A stretch of DNA of 8,336 nt, taken from Treponema sp. GTDB taxonomy: Bacteria > Spirochaetota > Spirochaetia > Treponematales > Treponemataceae. Below are positions 6,246 to 8,336 of the stretch, one piece after another. Numbering within the stretch: the stretch's first letter is position 1; each line of letters begins with the position of its first letter. The position numbers were made by a program, and so were the translations under genes. Below the pieces are notes generated by a model. The model was not told the origin of the DNA, did not search any database, and worked only from the letters and a program-made list of their open reading frames with translations. The stretch lies in assembly GCA_021442965.1 (NCBI GenBank), contig JABUUX010000140.1:1-8336 (forward strand). Reading direction: 5' to 3'.

Positions 6246-7883
6246 TTAGAATCTAACTTCAGCCTGTACTGAGCAGTTTGCAAATGGTGTTATTGTTGCA
6301 AGGCTCTTAAGATCCAAGTAAATACCAAAGTCAAAAGCTTTTACCGGTGTAAATACAACTCCAAAACCTGCTGTATAATCAACATTGCAGTCAAAGTTAT
6401 TTGTATTTGATTCATTTACAGGAGATGTAGTGTTTACAGTTTTTGTTACAGAGTTTTCTTCTGTAGCTGTGTTTGTAACTTTTGTTACTTCTGTGCTGTT
6501 AGGATTTACTGTTGTTGTTGATGTATCATACTTTGCATTTACTTTTAATTTGGCACCGAACAGAAGTGAAACTTTGTCTGAAACATCATATTTTACACTT
6601 CCACTAATCTGAGGATATGCGTTGAATGCTACTTTGTTTGTTGTAGTTTCTCCGCCTTCTACGTATTTGATTGTTGTTGTTTTATTTGCAGACCCGTCTT
6701 TATTTGTGTAAGTTGCTGTAGAAGATTCTGTATAAGCTCCTCCAGAAGATAAATTTCGGACAGATACTGTTGTATCAAAATTTAAATCTGCATTAAGGGT
6801 AGCTTTTGCACCAAGAGTGAATTTTTCGGCAATTGGTTTTTCAAATACGTAAGAAAAGTACAGGTTGTTGTCAAACTTTGTTTTGCTTCCAAAGTTGTCT
6901 TTTGTAATAGAGGTAACAACAGTTTTATTATTTGAAAGAGGTGTATAAGTTGTTCGTACAGAAGTTATGGTTGTTGAATAAGGATTTGGGTCGAAGAAGT
7001 AAATATTTGGAGTGTAAGAAACATTGATGTATCCGTATTTTAAGTCAATTTCTGTTCCAATTGTTGGATTAATTAAAACAAAACTTTCACTTCCACTTGT
7101 TCCTTTTCTTTCCTGTGCTTCATAAAGTTCCTGTGTTACAACACCATTTGTTACAGTTTTGGTAGTACGGTTGAAAGAGCGGGCATTGCTTTGGAACTGA
7201 ACCGGTAGAGCAGCATAAGGTCTGATGTTTCCAAGGTCAATTCCAAAACCTACTTGTGGAATATAATTCTTATTGAAGTTATAAGTACCGTTTCCGTAGA
7301 TTGTGTCTGTGTATGATGCTGTAGAAGCGCCGTGTGAATATTCATGTGTAGTTGTATTTGCTACAGTTCCATTTAAATCATTGAAAGTTCCACTTTCGCT
7401 AGTTCCATTGCCATTATAGCCCAAAAGGATACCCATGTTTGCAATACCAATCATGGCTCGGAAAGTGTTGTTTGAGCCCCATGTGGCATTGTCGTTTTTG
7501 TTAAGCTCTTTTGAAACAGAAGATTCAAAAAGATCGTGAGCAGTTACTTCAGTAATTGTTGAAGCTGCAGTTGTTCCGTTTCCAAAGTCCCAGTTCAGAA
7601 GATTTCCTGTGTAGTAGAAGGATGTGTAAAGTCCTCCAAGTTTGAGTGCTGTTCCGGCATTCAGATAATTACCGTTCATCTGGGCTTCGATGTAAGCTTT
7701 GTCAAAGTTAAGCTTACCCCACTTGATAGTGTCCATAAAGTAGTCAGCATCGCTGAGAAATACTCCGTCAGTGGCTTTACTTTCTACTGATGACTGTGCA
7801 AATGCTGTTGTTCCGGCAAGTGCAACCAATGCAGACAAAAGAAGGATTTTTTTTCCTTTTGCCAAATGTTTAAAACATTTCAT
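6246..7883 (-). CDS. Putative outer-membrane beta-barrel protein, Thr/Asn-rich loops
   Basis: A 545-aa exported protein. The signal peptide has a basic n-region (KHLAKGKK), a hydrophobic stretch and an AFA|Q cleavage site after residue 29. The body is rich in amphipathic beta-hairpin patterns, for example 342-369, 419-454 and 498-545. It ends in Phe preceded by alternating residues (SVQAEVRF), the usual C-terminal signal of outer-membrane barrels. Two long segments, 371-415 and 451-497, are very rich in Thr, Asn, Ser and Val and probably form surface loops. I recognise no specific family; porin, adhesin or receptor roles are all possible. I start it at the ATG at 7883, which has AGGAGT at 7893-7888 and a signal peptide. 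An ATG 22 codons further upstream would place the promoter inside the gene. It heads an operon with the lipoprotein gene. Confidence 0.82.
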   Translation of the reverse strand: MKCFKHLAKGKKILLLSALVALAGTTAFAQSSVESKATDGVFLSDADYFMDTIKWGKLNFDKAYIEAQMNGNYLNAGTALKLGGLYTSFYYTGNLLNWDFGNGTTAASTITEVTAHDLFESSVSKELNKNDNATWGSNNTFRAMIGIANMGILLGYNGNGTSESGTFNDLNGTVANTTTHEYSHGASTASYTDTIYGNGTYNFNKNYIPQVGFGIDLGNIRPYAALPVQFQSNARSFNRTTKTVTNGVVTQELYEAQERKGTSGSESFVLINPTIGTEIDLKYGYINVSYTPNIYFFDPNPYSTTITSVRTTYTPLSNNKTVVTSITKDNFGSKTKFDNNLYFSYVFEKPIAEKFTLGAKATLNADLNFDTTVSVRNLSSGGAYTESSTATYTNKDGSANKTTTIKYVEGGETTTNKVAFNAYPQISGSVKYDVSDKVSLLFGAKLKVNAKYDTSTTTVNPNSTEVTKVTNTATEENSVTKTVNTTSPVNESNTNNFDCNVDYTAGFGVVFTPVKAFDFGIYLDLKSLATITPFANCSVQAEVRF

Positions 7884-7920
7884 ATAAACTCCTATAAAAC
7901 TTATATTAATAGTTGAGTTT

Positions 7921-7949
7921 ATTCTATAATAGGGGGGGGGCTCGGTCAA
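7921..7949 (-). promoter_or_regulatory. Promoter with poly-C/G spacer, probably phase-variable
   Basis: On the minus strand a -35 TTGACC (7949-7944) and a -10 TAGAAT (7926-7921, 5/6 to consensus) are separated by exactly 17 bp. Nine of those bases are a C homopolymer (7940-7932). The predicted start near 7914 gives a leader of about 30 nt carrying the AGGAGT site of the beta-barrel gene. Gain or loss of one C would change the spacer to 18 or 16 bp. Poly-G tracts in promoters of T. pallidum tprE/G/J and TP0126 are known to vary in length and modulate transcription. Length variation at this locus is inferred. Confidence 0.75.
7932..7940. repeat. G9 homopolymer tract
   Basis: Nine consecutive G residues on the plus strand, in an otherwise AT-rich window. 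I noticed no other G or C run as long. It lies in non-coding DNA between the predicted -35 and -10 of the beta-barrel operon. Long G runs are prone to slipped-strand mispairing. Confidence 0.95.
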
Positions 7950-7979
7950 TCAGAGAAGGATTTGATGGGGAAAATCACT

Positions 7980-8011
7980 GGGGCGATGGTTTTTACATTT
8001 TTGAACGCCCC
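7980..8011 (-). terminator. Terminator-like hairpin after rubrerythrin
   Basis: GGGGCG (7980-7985) and CGCCCC (8006-8011) form a 6-bp GC-rich stem with a 20-nt loop, 10 nt beyond the rubrerythrin stop. On the minus strand it is followed only by AGTGATTTTCC, a poor T tract. On the plus strand the following sequence is more T-rich, but no plus-strand gene needs ending there. It is probably the rubrerythrin terminator, insulating the next promoter, though a weak one. Confidence 0.5.
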
Positions 8012-8021
8012 TTTATTGTTT

Positions 8022-8336
8022 TTAATAATTTTCCTGATGTATTTCAAAGTAGCTTTGAGGGTGAGCGCAGGCAGGACACACTTCCGGAGCATTAGTTCCT
8101 ACAACGATGTGACCGCAGTTACGGCATTCCCAAACTTTAACTTCGCTCTTTGCAAAAACTTCCTGAGCTTCTACATTGTGAAGTAAAGCACGATAGCGTT
8201 CTTCGTGGTGTTTTTCTATGGCGGCTACCATACGGAATTTTTGGGCAAGCGCTGTAAAGCCTTCTTCTTCTGCAGTTTTGGCAAAACCTTCGTACATGTC
8301 AGTCCATTCGTAGTTTTCGCCGTCAGCAGCACTGGC
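8022..8336 (-). CDS. Rubrerythrin, C-terminal part (5' end beyond window)
   Basis: The minus-strand frame is open from the right edge, giving the last 104 residues. The visible part has the end of the ferritin-like diiron domain (ENYEWTDMY, then AEEEGF and the IEKHHEERY helix with its E-x-x-H iron ligands). It is followed by a rubredoxin-like domain with two Cys pairs, CRNCG and [12 protein letters not shown]. Rubrerythrins are cytoplasmic non-haem iron peroxidases that reduce hydrogen peroxide in anaerobes, with electrons passing through the rubredoxin centre. An internal Met at 8297 is not the start: homologous sequence ([13 protein letters not shown]) continues upstream of it to the edge. 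The length and domain order fit ordinary rubrerythrin. Confidence 0.95.
   Translation of the reverse strand, partial: ASAADGENYEWTDMYEGFAKTAEEEGFTALAQKFRMVAAIEKHHEERYRALLHNVEAQEVFAKSEVKVWECRNCGHIVVGTNAPEVCPACAHPQSYFEIHQENY

Noticed and set aside
7884..7949. Upstream extension of the beta-barrel reading frame by 22 codons (starting Met-Thr-Glu-Pro-Pro-Pro)
   Set aside because: It would place the homopolymer, -35 and -10 inside the gene and put 22 residues before a normal signal peptide. The ATG at 7883 has its own ribosome site.
7913..8186. Two overlapping plus-strand reading frames of 60 and 74 codons
   Set aside because: They run through the promoter, hairpin and antisense rubrerythrin sequence and have no family resemblance, so they are chance frames.

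Overview
The window most likely comes from a spirochaete of the genus Treponema or a close relative. This is inferred from the AT-rich DNA, the gene families, the pairing of a spirochaetal-style lipoprotein with a signal-peptide-bearing beta-barrel protein, and a poly-G tract in a surface-protein promoter like those known in Treponema pallidum. No rRNA or species-level marker is present, so the assignment is moderate. No insertion sequence, prophage gene, CRISPR array or replication origin is seen.

Left part (1-2602): a tRNA-Ser(UGA), cut by the left edge, reads leftward from a consensus-like promoter. Diverging from it is a rightward cluster of three genes with gaps of about 25 bp: a ClpP-type peptidase, a UPF0158-GNAT fusion protein, and a small RNA-binding protein built on the RRM of DbpA-type helicases but lacking the helicase. 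The cluster ends at a rho-independent terminator (2555-2602). The intergenic region upstream of clpP carries a near-consensus promoter that would start the mRNA at or next to the ATG, plus two inverted repeats.

Middle part (2635-4744): a small metallo-beta-lactamase-fold hydrolase stops exactly at its last metal-binding histidine, possibly because of a one-base frameshift. It converges on a leftward NFACT/RqcH-family gene, whose product in other bacteria tails stalled nascent chains. The NFACT promoter has a 16-bp perfect palindrome over its -10 box. A related shorter inverted repeat covers the clpP -10. Since RqcH-tagged chains are degraded by ClpP proteases in other bacteria, joint control is possible but speculative.

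Right part (4771-8336): a leftward two-gene operon encodes a predicted outer-membrane beta-barrel protein with long Thr/Asn-rich loops, then a lipoprotein with an Ig-like region and a calcium-loop motif. It ends at a strong terminator. Its promoter has nine consecutive G/C pairs in the spacer, and that length gives exactly 17 bp between -35 and -10. Slippage there should change expression of both surface proteins, so this looks like a phase-variable surface locus and is the most interesting item in the window. The 3' portion of a rubrerythrin gene lies upstream on the same strand and runs off the right edge.
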